A stretch of 64,000 nucleotides of DNA from NCBI RefSeq assembly GCF_010915705.1, contig NZ_JAAIKE010000003.1:248001-312000 (forward strand), read 5' to 3'. The DNA is from Pseudotabrizicola algicola. Lineage in GTDB: Bacteria > Pseudomonadota > Alphaproteobacteria > Rhodobacterales > Rhodobacteraceae. The notes under the pieces were generated by a model, which saw only the letters and a list, made by a program, of their open reading frames with translations, ran no database searches and was not told the DNA's origin. Shown piece by piece: positions 48,454 through 58,448 of this stretch. Both the position numbers and the translations under genes were made by a program. Numbering within the stretch: the stretch's first letter is position 1; the number at the start of each line of letters is the position of its first letter.

Positions 48454-50954
48454 CCTTTGGCCAGAACCTGCCAGCGCGGGTTGTCATCGCCCAGATGGCG
48501 CAGCGCGCCCCAACTGCCCCATTTGCCGGGGGTCGCCAGATCGACAAAGGCGTTGAACGGCTCCGGCGTCACCGCCGCCCAGCCCTGCAACACACGGTCG
48601 TAAAGCTGGGCCATCTCGGGCGTGTAGTTCAGATGCACGAAGAAGGCGGTCAAGGTCCCGTCATCCACCTGCGCGCCCGTGCCGACCACATGGCTGCCGC
48701 CCTCATACATCATCAGCCGCAAGCCATGCCGTGCCGCCGCCTGCGCCTGATGCGGCAGAACGCGCGTCAGGAAATCGGCCACGCTGTCCTCGGGCCTGCC
48801 GCTTTGCGCGCCGCTTTCCAGTTCCGGCACGGCGCGGGCCACCGCCACGTCAAAGCGGTGCGCGGCCACGAATGCCGCCGCCTCGGCTCCGGTCAACCCC
48901 TGCGCCTGCGCCGCTGCCTGCGCGGCCGCCTCGGATTCGGCGATCCAGCCGCGCACCATCGCGGCCTTGTCATCGCTGCCCAGAAGCGCGCTGAAATAGC
49001 CGGTGATGGCATAGGCATCGAACAGGGCCGCAGGGGGGGTGCCGCTTTCGGCCACCACATCGGGCGCGTTCAAAATCTGCTCCTCCAGCCCCAGCCAGCC
49101 GGTCTGCGTCGCCAGAATCCGCACCAGCCGCGTATAAGCCTCATCGCCGAACACATCGGCCCAGATCGACGCCACCTCGCCCGCGCGATGGGCGTAGAAC
49201 TGCACCCATTTCGACTCGCCCCCCCAGCGGGCGCGGCCCTGTTCCTCGGCCCATGCGGCCTGAGCGAATTGCCAGTTCCACACCTCGTTGGAAAACTCGA
49301 CATGCGCCACCAGTTCCGGCTCCAGCCCGTCGCGCGCGGCGGTGGCGTAGAACCGCACCAGATCATCGCTCGCCAGATGCGGCAGGGTGAACCACGGGTT
49401 CGCGTCCAATTCGTTCGCCAGCGCCACCATCACCTCGATCGGCGCGCCGATGCGGGTCCATGTGTAGTCCTCGGGCTTGGGGCGGTCCTCCAGCCGCGAC
49501 AGGGTGCTGTCATTGGTGCGCATCCAGTCCATCAGGCGGATGGTCTTGACCCCGCGCAGGCGCGCCAGCCAGTCGGGGTTGAAGATTTCGCCGCCCGCCA
49601 GTAGCGCCGCGCGGTCCTCGCGCACGATCACGATGTCGCGGATCGGGTCGGCGGCGTCGATGGCGTCCAGATGCAGGAACACGCCGCCCTCGCCGGGGGC
49701 GAAGTCGAACTGCGCGCTGCCGTCGGCATAGGTCACGTTCTGCGCCCGCCCGTCGATGCGCAAGGCCCCCTTGCCCGCATAGGTCACAAGGTAGCGCCCC
49801 GACACGCCCTGCGCATCGGCGGGCAGGTCCACCATCACCAGCGTGGAAATGCCGGTGATCTCGGGCGGGATCGCGGTGGGCCAGCCGTTCGGCCCCAGCA
49901 CCCCCGCCGCCGCCAGCCGGTCATGGTCCCAGCCGCCATACTGGCCGGGCAGATGCCCCGTCCAGTCGCGGGCGGTTTTCATCACGTCGAGAAACGGCTG
50001 CTGCACCGACCAGTCGGTGATGCCATGCAGCCCGAGCGCCAGATTGGGGTTGGTGATCGGGGTCAGCGCCGCCGTGTCGATGGCGGGTTGTGCCACGGGG
50101 GCAGGGGCGGGCGCCGCCGCCGGGGTCGGGGCAGGGGCCGCCTGCTCGGCTGCGGGGGGCGGCGCGGGCGCTGCGGCCACTTCGGCGGGCGCATAGTCGC
50201 GCACCGCTTCCCATGCGATGCGCTGCAACGCTGCTGCCAGATCATCGGCAATCACCGCATCGCGGCTTTTCCATGTGCGCGTCATCTGCGCGGGCAAGCC
50301 TTCGGGAGATTGCCCTGTGATCGCGGCCAGATGCACGAGCGCGACGAAATACTTGCCCTTGTCGGACAGATGGATGTCGTCCGAGAAAAACGCCTCCATC
50401 GAGGCCACCCCCGGCACGGCACCCGCCTCGACCGCATCGGCCAGCCGCGCCATCGCCTGCCCTGCGGGGATCAGCGACACGTCGGCCCCCGAGGCGCGCA
50501 AGGCCCCCTCCCACTCTGGCAGGTCCGCCGCCAGCCGCTCGCGCCACGGCAGGGCCGAGTTTGGATCGCCCTCCACCAGCGCGCCCGCGCGGCTGTGCCA
50601 TGTCTCGTAGACAAACACCCGCACATCGGGGTTGCCCGCGCGCGCCAGTTCGGCAAAGGCGGCAATCGCGCCGGGGGTGTCGTTCCAGCGCAGGTGCTCG
50701 GCCAGCGGGATCGCCTCGGTCAGGATCAGCACTTCCGTCTCACCCTTGGCGAGTTCGGCCCGTGCATCGACGCCTTCGGCGCTGGCCGAGTTCCGCAGGT
50801 TGAAACGCAGGGGCGCGCCGTTGATGATCTGGGCCGAGACGGTGGCGGGCCGCTCCATCAGCCGCAAGCCCCCTTCGACCAGCGGCGGCAGATCGGGGCC
50901 GACAAGGCTGTGACCCACGAAGAGAACATCCGTCAACAGCGCAAAAAAGCTCAC
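48438..50954 (-). CDS. Two-domain protein: SGNH-like domain fused to glycosidase-like domain
   Basis: An 838-residue protein in three parts. Residues 1-255 form an SGNH/GDSL-like domain with FVGHSLVG (block I Ser), VLILTEA, VYETWH and DDIHLSDKGKYFVAL (block V Asp-His). Residues 256-295 are an Ala/Pro linker. Residues 296-838 resemble a TIM-barrel glycoside hydrolase, with HVEFSNEVWNW as a candidate acid/base Asn-Glu motif. The first domain is a paralogue of the upstream gene product. The start is GTG, nine bases after that gene, and no signal peptide is evident. Likely a polysaccharide-modifying enzyme; activity unproven. Confidence 0.7.
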   Translation of the reverse strand: MSFFALLTDVLFVGHSLVGPDLPPLVEGGLRLMERPATVSAQIINGAPLRFNLRNSASAEGVDARAELAKGETEVLILTEAIPLAEHLRWNDTPGAIAAFAELARAGNPDVRVFVYETWHSRAGALVEGDPNSALPWRERLAADLPEWEGALRASGADVSLIPAGQAMARLADAVEAGAVPGVASMEAFFSDDIHLSDKGKYFVALVHLAAITGQSPEGLPAQMTRTWKSRDAVIADDLAAALQRIAWEAVRDYAPAEVAAAPAPPPAAEQAAPAPTPAAAPAPAPVAQPAIDTAALTPITNPNLALGLHGITDWSVQQPFLDVMKTARDWTGHLPGQYGGWDHDRLAAAGVLGPNGWPTAIPPEITGISTLVMVDLPADAQGVSGRYLVTYAGKGALRIDGRAQNVTYADGSAQFDFAPGEGGVFLHLDAIDAADPIRDIVIVREDRAALLAGGEIFNPDWLARLRGVKTIRLMDWMRTNDSTLSRLEDRPKPEDYTWTRIGAPIEVMVALANELDANPWFTLPHLASDDLVRFYATAARDGLEPELVAHVEFSNEVWNWQFAQAAWAEEQGRARWGGESKWVQFYAHRAGEVASIWADVFGDEAYTRLVRILATQTGWLGLEEQILNAPDVVAESGTPPAALFDAYAITGYFSALLGSDDKAAMVRGWIAESEAAAQAAAQAQGLTGAEAAAFVAAHRFDVAVARAVPELESGAQSGRPEDSVADFLTRVLPHQAQAAARHGLRLMMYEGGSHVVGTGAQVDDGTLTAFFVHLNYTPEMAQLYDRVLQGWAAVTPEPFNAFVDLATPGKWGSWGALRHLGDDNPRWQVLAKGCLAC

Positions 50955-50963
50955 CCTGCTACC

Positions 50964-51899
50964 CTAACCGTTTGAAACACCCGTCAGACCATAGCCAAGA
51001 ACGGTGTCCCAGACTATCCTTTGCAGGGCCAGCGCGGTTTGCGGTGACAGCGTCGTGATCGGGCTGCCATCGGCGCGGGTCAGATCATGCGGCAGGCCCT
51101 TGGGGCTGCGCTGATAGATCACCGCGTAATGGGTCAGCGCCATCAGATAGGCGCCGATGTCGTTGAAGTGGATGGTATCGACCGCCCCCGCGTCATCCCG
51201 CGCAAACAGATCGTCGCGCGTGGCCAGCCCCGGCACCGCGCCCGCCTCGATCGCGCGCACCGTGGCCGCCATCACCGGACCGCCGGGAATGATGTAGATG
51301 TCGCCCACCCCTGCCTGCGCCATCGCGCCTGCCAGCAGGGTGCCCTGCCACGCCCGCGCGCTGTCGGCGTCGATCCGCGCCAGCCAGCCCTCGGGGTCGT
51401 CGGTGCGGTGCCACGTCTCATAGAGATACAGCCGCACATCGGGCCGCGCCTTGCGGGCGCGCTCGGCCCAGAGCGCCAGATGCCGCGCGCTGTCGTGATA
51501 GCGGATGGCGTCGCGGATCTCGACCATTTCGGTCAGCACCACCACGGGGTAATCGCCGCTGTCCAGCGCCTCTGCCGCCGGGCGGTGGCGGTCATGCGCG
51601 TTTTCGGTGTCGAAACCCGCCACCTCGCCGCGCCAGTGCTCTTTCAGGCTGCTGCCCCAGCCGAGCTGGCTGGCATGGTCATGCCCCGCCATCTGCGCCA
51701 GCATCGCCGGCATGTCGCGCCCCACCAGCGAATGTCCCAAGTGATACACCGCCTGCGGACCCTGCGGCGCGGGCAGCGGCACCGACAGGCGCGCGGTCAG
51801 CGCATCTGCCGTCAACGGCTTGGCCATCCGCCCCTGCCACCACCACCAGACCCCGCCCGCCAAGGCGGCGATCACCAGTGCAAGTATCCCTGTGCGCAT
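50964..51899 (-). CDS. Membrane-anchored SGNH-like protein
   Basis: A 311-residue protein with an N-terminal anchor (TGILALVIAALAGGVWWWW). The rest matches the first domain of the next gene product: LGHSLVG, VVLTEM, YLYETWH, IEAGAVPGLA, DTIHFNDIGAYLMALTHY, RSPKGLP and ALQRIVWDTV. The Ser in GHS and the Asp/His in DTIH fit an SGNH hydrolase acting in the periplasm, perhaps an esterase. AGAGGGAAA precedes the ATG at 51899. First gene of a three-gene operon with the SGNH-glycosidase fusion and GT2. Confidence 0.72.
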   Translation of the reverse strand: MRTGILALVIAALAGGVWWWWQGRMAKPLTADALTARLSVPLPAPQGPQAVYHLGHSLVGRDMPAMLAQMAGHDHASQLGWGSSLKEHWRGEVAGFDTENAHDRHRPAAEALDSGDYPVVVLTEMVEIRDAIRYHDSARHLALWAERARKARPDVRLYLYETWHRTDDPEGWLARIDADSARAWQGTLLAGAMAQAGVGDIYIIPGGPVMAATVRAIEAGAVPGLATRDDLFARDDAGAVDTIHFNDIGAYLMALTHYAVIYQRSPKGLPHDLTRADGSPITTLSPQTALALQRIVWDTVLGYGLTGVSNG

Positions 51900-51984
51900 C
51901 GCTTTCCCTCTGTTTCCCGCCGACATATCTGATAACTCTGGCCCCGAAAGACCAGATGGAGGCCATCTTTTGCTGACCTTTCTC

Positions 51985-52206
51985 ATGATCCGAAACGCCG
52001 CACCCCGCGCCCGCTTCTACCGGGTTGAAGTCGCCTACAACCTGTTTGGCGAATATTCGGTGGTGCGCGAATGGGGACCAAAGGGCAAGGGCGGGCAGCA
52101 TCTTCTGGTCTGGTTCTCCAACCTGCGCGATGCCTGCGCGGCTGCCGACAGGTGGCGCAAGCGGGCCATGCAGCGCGGCTATGTCACCGAAGGAACAAGC
52201 GCATGA
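51985..52206 (+). CDS. Small WGR-domain protein
   Basis: A 73-residue protein consisting of a WGR domain: ARFYRVEVAYNLFGEYSVVREWGPKGKGGQHL, then a helical end WFSNLRDACAAADRWRKRAMQRGY. WGR domains bind nucleic acids in PARPs and occur alone in bacteria, where their role is unclear. The WG pair is followed by P instead of the canonical R. The stop overlaps the ATG of the saccharopine dehydrogenase gene (ATGA). Confidence 0.8.
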   Translation: MIRNAAPRARFYRVEVAYNLFGEYSVVREWGPKGKGGQHLLVWFSNLRDACAAADRWRKRAMQRGYVTEGTSA

Positions 52207-53252
52207 CACATCTTTGGGTCCGGGCCGAACAGCGCCCGAATGAGGAACGCGTGGGCCTGACGCCCGACGGCGCGGCGGCCTTGGTGCAGGCAGGGCTGCG
52301 GGTGACGGTCGAGAAATCCTCGGTCCGCGCCATTCCGCTGGATGGTTATGTGCAGGCGGGGGTGGAGATTGCCGAGGAGAACTCGTGGCCGCAGGCGCCC
52401 GCCGATGCGATCATCTTCGGCCTGAAGGAGTTGCCCGAGGACGGCACCCCGCTGCCGCACCGGCACATCATGTTCGGCCATGCCTACAAGGGCCAGCCTG
52501 CGGGGCGGGAATTGCTCAAGCGGTTCAAGGCGGGCGGCGGCACGCTCTATGATCTGGAATATCTGGTGAACGAGGATGGCCGCCGTGTGGCCGCCTTCGG
52601 CTATTGGGCGGGCTATGCGGGGGCGGCGGTGTCGCTCAAGGCATGGGCGGCGCAACAGCGCGGCGCGCTGATCGGCCCCGTCGCCAAATATCCGGGGCGT
52701 CAGGCGCTGCTGGATGATCTGGCGGCAGAAATGCACAGCCTGCTGCGGCCCCGTGCCATCGTGATCGGTGCCTTGGGCCGCGTCGGCACCGGCGCAAGTG
52801 ACCTGTGCGAGGCGCTGGGCGTCAGCGTCACCAAATGGGACATCGCGGAAACCGCGCATGGCGGACCCTTCCCCGAGGTGCTGCAACATGAGATCTTCCT
52901 CAACTGCATCCTCGCCCGTCCCGGTTGCCCCGTGTTCGTGCCGGCCAGTGCCAAGACCGGGTCGCGCGCGCTGACCGTGATCGGCGATATCGCCTGCGAC
53001 CCCACATCGGATTTCTCGCCGATCAAGGTCTATGACCGCGCGACCGATTGGGCCGCCCCCGCCCTGCGCGTGGCCGACAACCCGCCGCTCGATGTGATGG
53101 CGATCGACAACCTGCCCTCCCTGCTGCCGGTGGAGAGCAGCGAGGATTACGCAGCCCAGCTTCTGCCCAGCCTGCTGACGCTGACTGCGCTTGATGCGGG
53201 TGTCTGGGGGCGGGCACGCGCGGAATATGACCGCCATATCGCAACTGTCTGA
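52203..53252 (+). CDS. Saccharopine dehydrogenase, LYS1-like (lysine-forming type)
   Basis: A 349-residue enzyme of the alanine dehydrogenase/saccharopine dehydrogenase fold. WVRAEQRPNEERVGLTPDGAAALVQAG at the N-terminus and HIMFGHAYKGQ, LYDLEYLVNEDGRRVAAFGYWAG are LYS1-type. IGALGRVGTGASDLCEALG is the NAD-binding motif. It interconverts lysine plus 2-oxoglutarate with saccharopine. It starts inside the WGR gene stop and lies 12 bases before a second saccharopine dehydrogenase, so the pair probably degrades lysine to aminoadipate semialdehyde. Confidence 0.88.
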   Translation: MTHLWVRAEQRPNEERVGLTPDGAAALVQAGLRVTVEKSSVRAIPLDGYVQAGVEIAEENSWPQAPADAIIFGLKELPEDGTPLPHRHIMFGHAYKGQPAGRELLKRFKAGGGTLYDLEYLVNEDGRRVAAFGYWAGYAGAAVSLKAWAAQQRGALIGPVAKYPGRQALLDDLAAEMHSLLRPRAIVIGALGRVGTGASDLCEALGVSVTKWDIAETAHGGPFPEVLQHEIFLNCILARPGCPVFVPASAKTGSRALTVIGDIACDPTSDFSPIKVYDRATDWAAPALRVADNPPLDVMAIDNLPSLLPVESSEDYAAQLLPSLLTLTALDAGVWGRARAEYDRHIATV

Positions 53253-53264
53253 GGGAATACGGAT

Positions 53265-54416
53265 ATGACAATTCATTGGTGCGGCACCGGCCTGTCCTCG
53301 GTTCCCGGCCTGCGTCGGCTGATCGAGGGTGGCCACAAGGTCGTGGTGTGGAACCGCACGGTCGACAAGGCGCGCGAAGCGGTGGGCGACATCGCCACCG
53401 ACATCCGCGCCTTTTCGCTGCAAGCCTTGGCCGGGGCGCTGGAGCCCGGCGATATCGCCATTTCAATGCTGCCCGCCGACCAGCATGTCGCCATCGCGCA
53501 GCTTTGCCTTGAAAAGGGGGCAAACTTTGTCTCCTCCAGCTATATCGCGCCGGAAATGCGCGCGCTGGATGGCGCGTTCCGCGACAAGGGTCTGGTCAGC
53601 CTGAACGAGATCGGGCTCGACCCCGGCATCGACCACCTGATGGCGCATGATCTGGTGGCCCGCTACCGCGCCAGCCCCGCCTATCACGCCGATAACGTGC
53701 TCAGCTTCACCAGCTATTGCGGCGGCGTGCCCAAACAGCCCAACGCCTTCCGCTACAAGTTTTCATGGGCGCCGGCGGGCGTGCTCAAGGCGCTGCGCTC
53801 GCCCTCGCGCTCTTTGCGCAACTTCTCGGAACTGCGGGTCAGCCGCCCGTGGGATGCGATCACCGCCTATGACGCGCCGCTGCCGAAGCCCGAATCCTTC
53901 GAGGTTTACCCGAACCGCGACAGCATCCCCTTCATCACCGATTACCGTTTCGATCCGGCATGGAAGCTGCGCGATTTCGTGCGCGGCACCATCCGCCTGA
54001 ACGGCTGGGCCGAGGCATGGGCGCCCATCTTTGCCGAGATCGAAGGGCTCGAAGGCGCCTCCCCCGCCGAGGTGGATGCCGCGCTGACCGCCCGCGCCAA
54101 TGCGCTGCTGAAAGAGAACTCCTATGCGCCGGGCGAGCCTGACCGCGTGGTGCTGTTCGTGTCGCTCAAGGCCGAGCGTGACGGCAAGCCGGTGTTCCAC
54201 GAGACATGGGCGATGGATGCCGCAGGCGATGCGCGCGGCACCGCGATGGGCCGTCTTGTGTCGGTTCCGGTGTCGCTGGGGGTCGAGGCGGTGGCCGCAC
54301 GGCAGATTCCCGCCGGTGTCCATGCCGCCCCGCATGACCCCAAGCTGATCACCGCATGGATGGATCAGGTGCAGGGTCTGGTGCAGTATCTCGACCGCGT
54401 CGATCATCTGGCCTGA
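53265..54416 (+). CDS. Saccharopine dehydrogenase, LYS9-like (glutamate-forming type)
   Basis: A 383-residue dehydrogenase. The N-terminus WCGTGLSSVPGLRRLIEGGH is a short Rossmann motif, and NFVSSSYIAPEM, LNEIGLDPGIDHLMAHDL, FTSYCGGVPKQPNAFRYKFSWAP are strongly LYS9-type. It converts saccharopine to glutamate and aminoadipate semialdehyde. Paired with the upstream LYS1-like enzyme it reconstitutes the bifunctional LKR/SDH of eukaryotes. Members of this pathway occur in marine Rhodobacterales and have been linked to osmotic stress. Confidence 0.9.
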   Translation: MTIHWCGTGLSSVPGLRRLIEGGHKVVVWNRTVDKAREAVGDIATDIRAFSLQALAGALEPGDIAISMLPADQHVAIAQLCLEKGANFVSSSYIAPEMRALDGAFRDKGLVSLNEIGLDPGIDHLMAHDLVARYRASPAYHADNVLSFTSYCGGVPKQPNAFRYKFSWAPAGVLKALRSPSRSLRNFSELRVSRPWDAITAYDAPLPKPESFEVYPNRDSIPFITDYRFDPAWKLRDFVRGTIRLNGWAEAWAPIFAEIEGLEGASPAEVDAALTARANALLKENSYAPGEPDRVVLFVSLKAERDGKPVFHETWAMDAAGDARGTAMGRLVSVPVSLGVEAVAARQIPAGVHAAPHDPKLITAWMDQVQGLVQYLDRVDHLA

Positions 54417-54527
54417 CCCGCCCTTTGCGGAGGGGCGCTCTAGCTGCGTGACAGCGCCCCCGCCCTTGGGCTATGCTCGCCCCTGACAAGCACCGGGAAT
54501 CCGGGCGGGCAGGGCGGGCGGAACCTT

Positions 54528-56276
54528 ATGGCGAAACAACGCGCAACTCAGGGCGGCTTTGGCGCGAGCGGTTTGCGCGTGCGCTTCGCCGTCTGGCAGG
54601 CGGCGCGCGGTCCGGTGGCGCAGGGCTTCACGTCATCGCCCGAACCCCGCTCCATTGGCCTCTTTGCCAAGGGGCGGCAGTTGGTGGCCGGAAACTTCCT
54701 GTTTGCGGGTCATCTGGTCGAGGCGCCGGGGGCGGGCCTGTGGGACATCACCCCGCCCGATGCCGATTTTGCCACCGAGCTTCAGGGCTTTGCATGGCTC
54801 GATGATCTGGCGGCGCTGGGTGATGCATCGGCCCGCGCCCGCGCGCAGGGCTGGACGCAGGACTGGATCGCACGGTTCGGCGCAGGCAAGGGGCCGGGCT
54901 GGACGCCCGATCTGACGGGGCGGCGGGTGATCCGCTGGATTCACCACGCGCTCTTCCTGCTCAACGGGGCCGACAACGCCGCCACCCACGCCTATTACCG
55001 CGTGCTGACCACGCAAACCCGCTACCTGTCGCGCCACTGGGCGCGCGCCGCCCCCGGCCTGCCACGGTTCGAGGCGCTGACCGGGCTGGTCTATGCGGGG
55101 CTGTCGCTGATCGGGATGGAAACCCTCGTCGCGCCCGCCGTTGCCGCGCTGGCGGTCGAGGCCAAGGCCGAGATCGACGCCTGGGGCGGGATCGCCACCC
55201 GCAACCCCGAAGAACTGCTCGAGGTGTTCACCCTGCTGAACTGGGCTGCGCAGGCGCTGACCGAGGCAGGCCATACGGTGCCGGGCGATCATCTGGACGC
55301 GATCGAGCGCATTGCCCCCACCCTGCGCGCCCTGCGCCATGCCGATGGCGGGCTGGCGCGGTTTCATGGCGGCGGCAAGGGGGCCGAAGGGCGGCTCGAT
55401 CAGGCGCTGGCCAGTGCAGGCATCCGCCCGCACAAGGCGCTGGGCCACGGCAACGCCCCCGCGATGGGGTTCGTGCGGCTGTCGGCGGGGCGCACCTCCA
55501 TCATTCTCGACGCCGCAGCGCCCCCCGGCGGGCGTGCGGGCGGGTCGGCCCACGCCTCGACCTTGGCGATGGAAGTCACCTCGGGGCGCAGGCCGCTGGT
55601 CGTCAACTGCGGATCGGGCGGGCCCTTTGGCACCGAATGGCGACGGGCAGGGCGCGCCACGCCTTCGCATTCCACCCTTGGCATCGACGGGGTGTCCTCC
55701 TCGCGCTTTGGCGCAGGTTCGGGCGATGTGCTCGAAGAACGCGCCACCGTGCTGACGCTGCGCCAGCAGGCCACGACCGAAGGCGCTGCCGTGCATGCCG
55801 CGCATGATGGCTGGGCGCAAACCCACGGCCTGACCCATGCGCGCGATCTGGCGCTGTCGTCGGATGGCCGCCACATCGCGGGGGCCGATACGCTCATCTC
55901 GCTCAACCCGCAGGGCAAGGCGCGGTTTGAACGGGTGCTGGCGGCGACCGGCCTGCAGGGCGTGCCGTTTTCCATCCGCTTCCACCTGCACCCCGACACC
56001 GATTCTACGCTCGACATGGGCGGCAACGCCGTTTCCGTTGCGCTCAAATCCGGTGAAATCTGGGTGTTCCGCCACAGCAGCCGCGCGAAACTGTCGCTGG
56101 AGCCTTCGGTTTACCTCGAACGCGGGCGGCTCAAGCCGCGTGCGACGAAACAGATCGTGCTTTCCGGCCACGCCGCCGAGATTGAAACCCGTATCGGCTG
56201 GACCTTGGCCAAAGCACAGGATACTCCGCTGGCCATCCGCGATCTGGACCGCGATGACACCCCGGTCCCCCTCTGA
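54528..56276 (+). CDS. Heparinase II/III family protein
   Basis: A 582-residue protein. The N-terminal half is helical and resembles an (alpha/alpha) toroid with [14 protein letters not shown] and [16 protein letters not shown]. The C-terminal half is a beta domain with [18 protein letters not shown] and [13 protein letters not shown], typical of heparinase II/III-like lyases. No signal peptide is evident. In Alphaproteobacteria such genes commonly precede purH. Substrate is likely an acidic polysaccharide or a cell-surface glycan, but this is inference. Confidence 0.85.
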   Translation: MAKQRATQGGFGASGLRVRFAVWQAARGPVAQGFTSSPEPRSIGLFAKGRQLVAGNFLFAGHLVEAPGAGLWDITPPDADFATELQGFAWLDDLAALGDASARARAQGWTQDWIARFGAGKGPGWTPDLTGRRVIRWIHHALFLLNGADNAATHAYYRVLTTQTRYLSRHWARAAPGLPRFEALTGLVYAGLSLIGMETLVAPAVAALAVEAKAEIDAWGGIATRNPEELLEVFTLLNWAAQALTEAGHTVPGDHLDAIERIAPTLRALRHADGGLARFHGGGKGAEGRLDQALASAGIRPHKALGHGNAPAMGFVRLSAGRTSIILDAAAPPGGRAGGSAHASTLAMEVTSGRRPLVVNCGSGGPFGTEWRRAGRATPSHSTLGIDGVSSSRFGAGSGDVLEERATVLTLRQQATTEGAAVHAAHDGWAQTHGLTHARDLALSSDGRHIAGADTLISLNPQGKARFERVLAATGLQGVPFSIRFHLHPDTDSTLDMGGNAVSVALKSGEIWVFRHSSRAKLSLEPSVYLERGRLKPRATKQIVLSGHAAEIETRIGWTLAKAQDTPLAIRDLDRDDTPVPL

Positions 56277-56290
56277 CCAAAGGGCTGCCC

Positions 56291-57877
56291 ATGACCAACC
56301 TCGTCCCCATCGGCCGCGCGCTGATTTCCGTTTCCGACAAATCCGGCCTCTTGGACCTTGCCCGCGCGCTGCATGGCATGGGCGTGGAACTGATCTCGAC
56401 CGGCGGCACCAGCAGTATGCTGCGCACCGCCGGACTGCCGGTGCGCGATGTGTCCGATGTGACGGGGTTCCCCGAAATGATGGATGGGCGCGTAAAGACG
56501 CTGCACCCCCTTGTGCATGGCGGGCTGCTCGCGCTGCGCGATGATGACGAACATCTGGTCGCGATGGCGGCGCACGGGATCGAGCCGATCGACCTGCTGA
56601 TCGTGAACCTGTATCCGTTCGAGGAGACCGTCGCCAAGGGGGCCGATCACGCCACCTGCATCGAGAATATCGACATCGGCGGCCCCGCCATGATCCGCGC
56701 GGCGGCCAAGAACCACAAGTTCGTGGCCGTGGTCACCGACCCCGCCGATTATGCCCCGCTGCTTGACCAGCTCAAGGCGCAGGATGGCGCGACCAGCCTT
56801 GCCTTCCGGCAGAAGCTCGCGCTGTCGGCCTATGCCAAGACCGCTGCCTATGACACCGCCGTCAGCACGTGGCTGGCGGGCCAGATCAAGGAAAAGGCCC
56901 CGCGCAACCGCTCTTTCGCCGGGAAACTGGCGCAGACGCTGCGCTATGGCGAAAACCCGCACCAGTCGGCAGCCTTCTACACCGACGGGTCAAAGCGCGA
57001 GGGCGTGGCGACCGCGCGGCAATGGCAGGGCAAGGAACTGTCCTACAACAACATCAATGATACCGATGCCGCCTTTGAACTGGTGGCCGAGTTTGCCAAC
57101 GCAGGCCCCGCCTGCGCCATCATCAAGCACGCCAACCCTTGCGGCGTGGGGCAGGCGGGCAGCCTGAAAGACGCCTATCTGCGCGCCTATCACTGCGACC
57201 AGACCTCGGCCTTTGGCGGCATCGTGGCGCTGAACCAGCCGCTGGATGCCGAAACGGCGGAAGAAATCGTCAAGATCTTCACCGAAGTCGTGATCGCTCC
57301 CGGCGCGAGTGACGAGGCCAAGGCGATCTTTGCCGCCAAGAAGAACCTGCGCCTGCTGACCACCGCGGGCCTGCCCGATCCGCGCGCGGCGGGCCTCGCC
57401 TTCAAGCAGGTGTCGGGCGGGATGCTGGTGCAGGACCGCGACAACGGCTGGCTGAACCCCGCCGATCTGAAGGTCGTGACCAAACGCGCGCCGACCGAGG
57501 CGGAAATGGCCGACCTGCTGTTCGCATGGAAAGTCGCCAAACACGTCAAGTCGAACGCCATCGTCTACGTCAAGGACGGGGCCACGGTGGGCGTCGGCGC
57601 AGGCCAGATGAGCCGTGTCGACAGCACCCGCATCGCCGCCCGCAAGGCACAGGACATGGCCGAGGCGCTGGGCCTGCCCCAGCCGCTCACCATCGGGTCT
57701 TCCGTCGCATCGGACGCGTTCTTCCCCTTCCCCGACGGCCTGCTGACGGTGGCCGAGGCGGGGGCCACGGCGGTGATCCAGCCCGGCGGCAGCATGAACG
57801 ATGCCGCCGTGATCGCCGCCGCCGACGAGGCGGGGCTTGCGATGGTCTTTACCGGCATGCGCCACTTCCGGCACTGA
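56291..57877 (+). CDS. purH: Bifunctional AICAR transformylase / IMP cyclohydrolase
   Basis: A 528-residue enzyme for the last two steps of IMP synthesis. The N-terminal IMP cyclohydrolase domain begins [13 protein letters not shown], with STGGTSSML and [13 protein letters not shown]. The transformylase domain has [23 protein letters not shown] and [25 protein letters not shown]. Lies 14 bases after the heparinase gene and three before lspA. Confidence 0.97.
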   Translation: MTNLVPIGRALISVSDKSGLLDLARALHGMGVELISTGGTSSMLRTAGLPVRDVSDVTGFPEMMDGRVKTLHPLVHGGLLALRDDDEHLVAMAAHGIEPIDLLIVNLYPFEETVAKGADHATCIENIDIGGPAMIRAAAKNHKFVAVVTDPADYAPLLDQLKAQDGATSLAFRQKLALSAYAKTAAYDTAVSTWLAGQIKEKAPRNRSFAGKLAQTLRYGENPHQSAAFYTDGSKREGVATARQWQGKELSYNNINDTDAAFELVAEFANAGPACAIIKHANPCGVGQAGSLKDAYLRAYHCDQTSAFGGIVALNQPLDAETAEEIVKIFTEVVIAPGASDEAKAIFAAKKNLRLLTTAGLPDPRAAGLAFKQVSGGMLVQDRDNGWLNPADLKVVTKRAPTEAEMADLLFAWKVAKHVKSNAIVYVKDGATVGVGAGQMSRVDSTRIAARKAQDMAEALGLPQPLTIGSSVASDAFFPFPDGLLTVAEAGATAVIQPGGSMNDAAVIAAADEAGLAMVFTGMRHFRH

Positions 57878-57880
57878 CCC

Positions 57881-58399
57881 ATGCGCATCGCTGCCATCAC
57901 CGCGATTGCCACCTTTGCCCTCGATCAGGTCAGCAAACTGGCCGTGGTGCAGGGGCTGAACCTGATCGAGCGCGGCGTGATCGAGGTCTTGCCGCCCTTC
58001 CTCGTGTTCCGCATGGCATGGAACAGGGGCATCAACTTCGGCCTTCTGGCCAATGATGCCGATCTGGCGCGCTGGGCGCTGATCGTGGTGTCGCTGGCGA
58101 TTTCGGCTTGGGTCTGGGTCTGGGTGCGGCGCGAAAATCCGGGCCGCTGGGCGCAGATCTCGGCGGGGCTGCTGGTGGGCGGTGCCTTGGGCAATGTGAT
58201 CGACCGCATCCTTTACGGAGCGGTTGCCGATTTTCTCAACATGTCCTGCTGCGGCATTGAAAACCCCTATGCATTCAACGTGGCCGATATCGCGATCTTT
58301 GCGGGGGCGGCGGGGCTGGTGCTTTTCACGGGCGGCGGCAAGGACGGCAGCGGCAAGGATAAGCCAGGCCCACGGAAAGCGCGCCGAAAGACCCCGTGA
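57881..58399 (+). CDS. lspA: Lipoprotein signal peptidase (signal peptidase II)
   Basis: A 172-residue inner-membrane aspartyl protease with four hydrophobic helices. The catalytic aspartates are in [15 protein letters not shown] and [17 protein letters not shown] is also conserved. It removes signal peptides from prolipoproteins, such as the lipoprotein encoded 49 bases downstream. A Lys/Gly-rich tail of about 25 residues is unusual but harmless. Confidence 0.95.
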   Translation: MRIAAITAIATFALDQVSKLAVVQGLNLIERGVIEVLPPFLVFRMAWNRGINFGLLANDADLARWALIVVSLAISAWVWVWVRRENPGRWAQISAGLLVGGALGNVIDRILYGAVADFLNMSCCGIENPYAFNVADIAIFAGAAGLVLFTGGGKDGSGKDKPGPRKARRKTP

Positions 58400-58448
58400 C
58401 GCGGCGGGTGGATTGCGCTAAGACGGGGACATTGGCTTGGTGGAGGCG

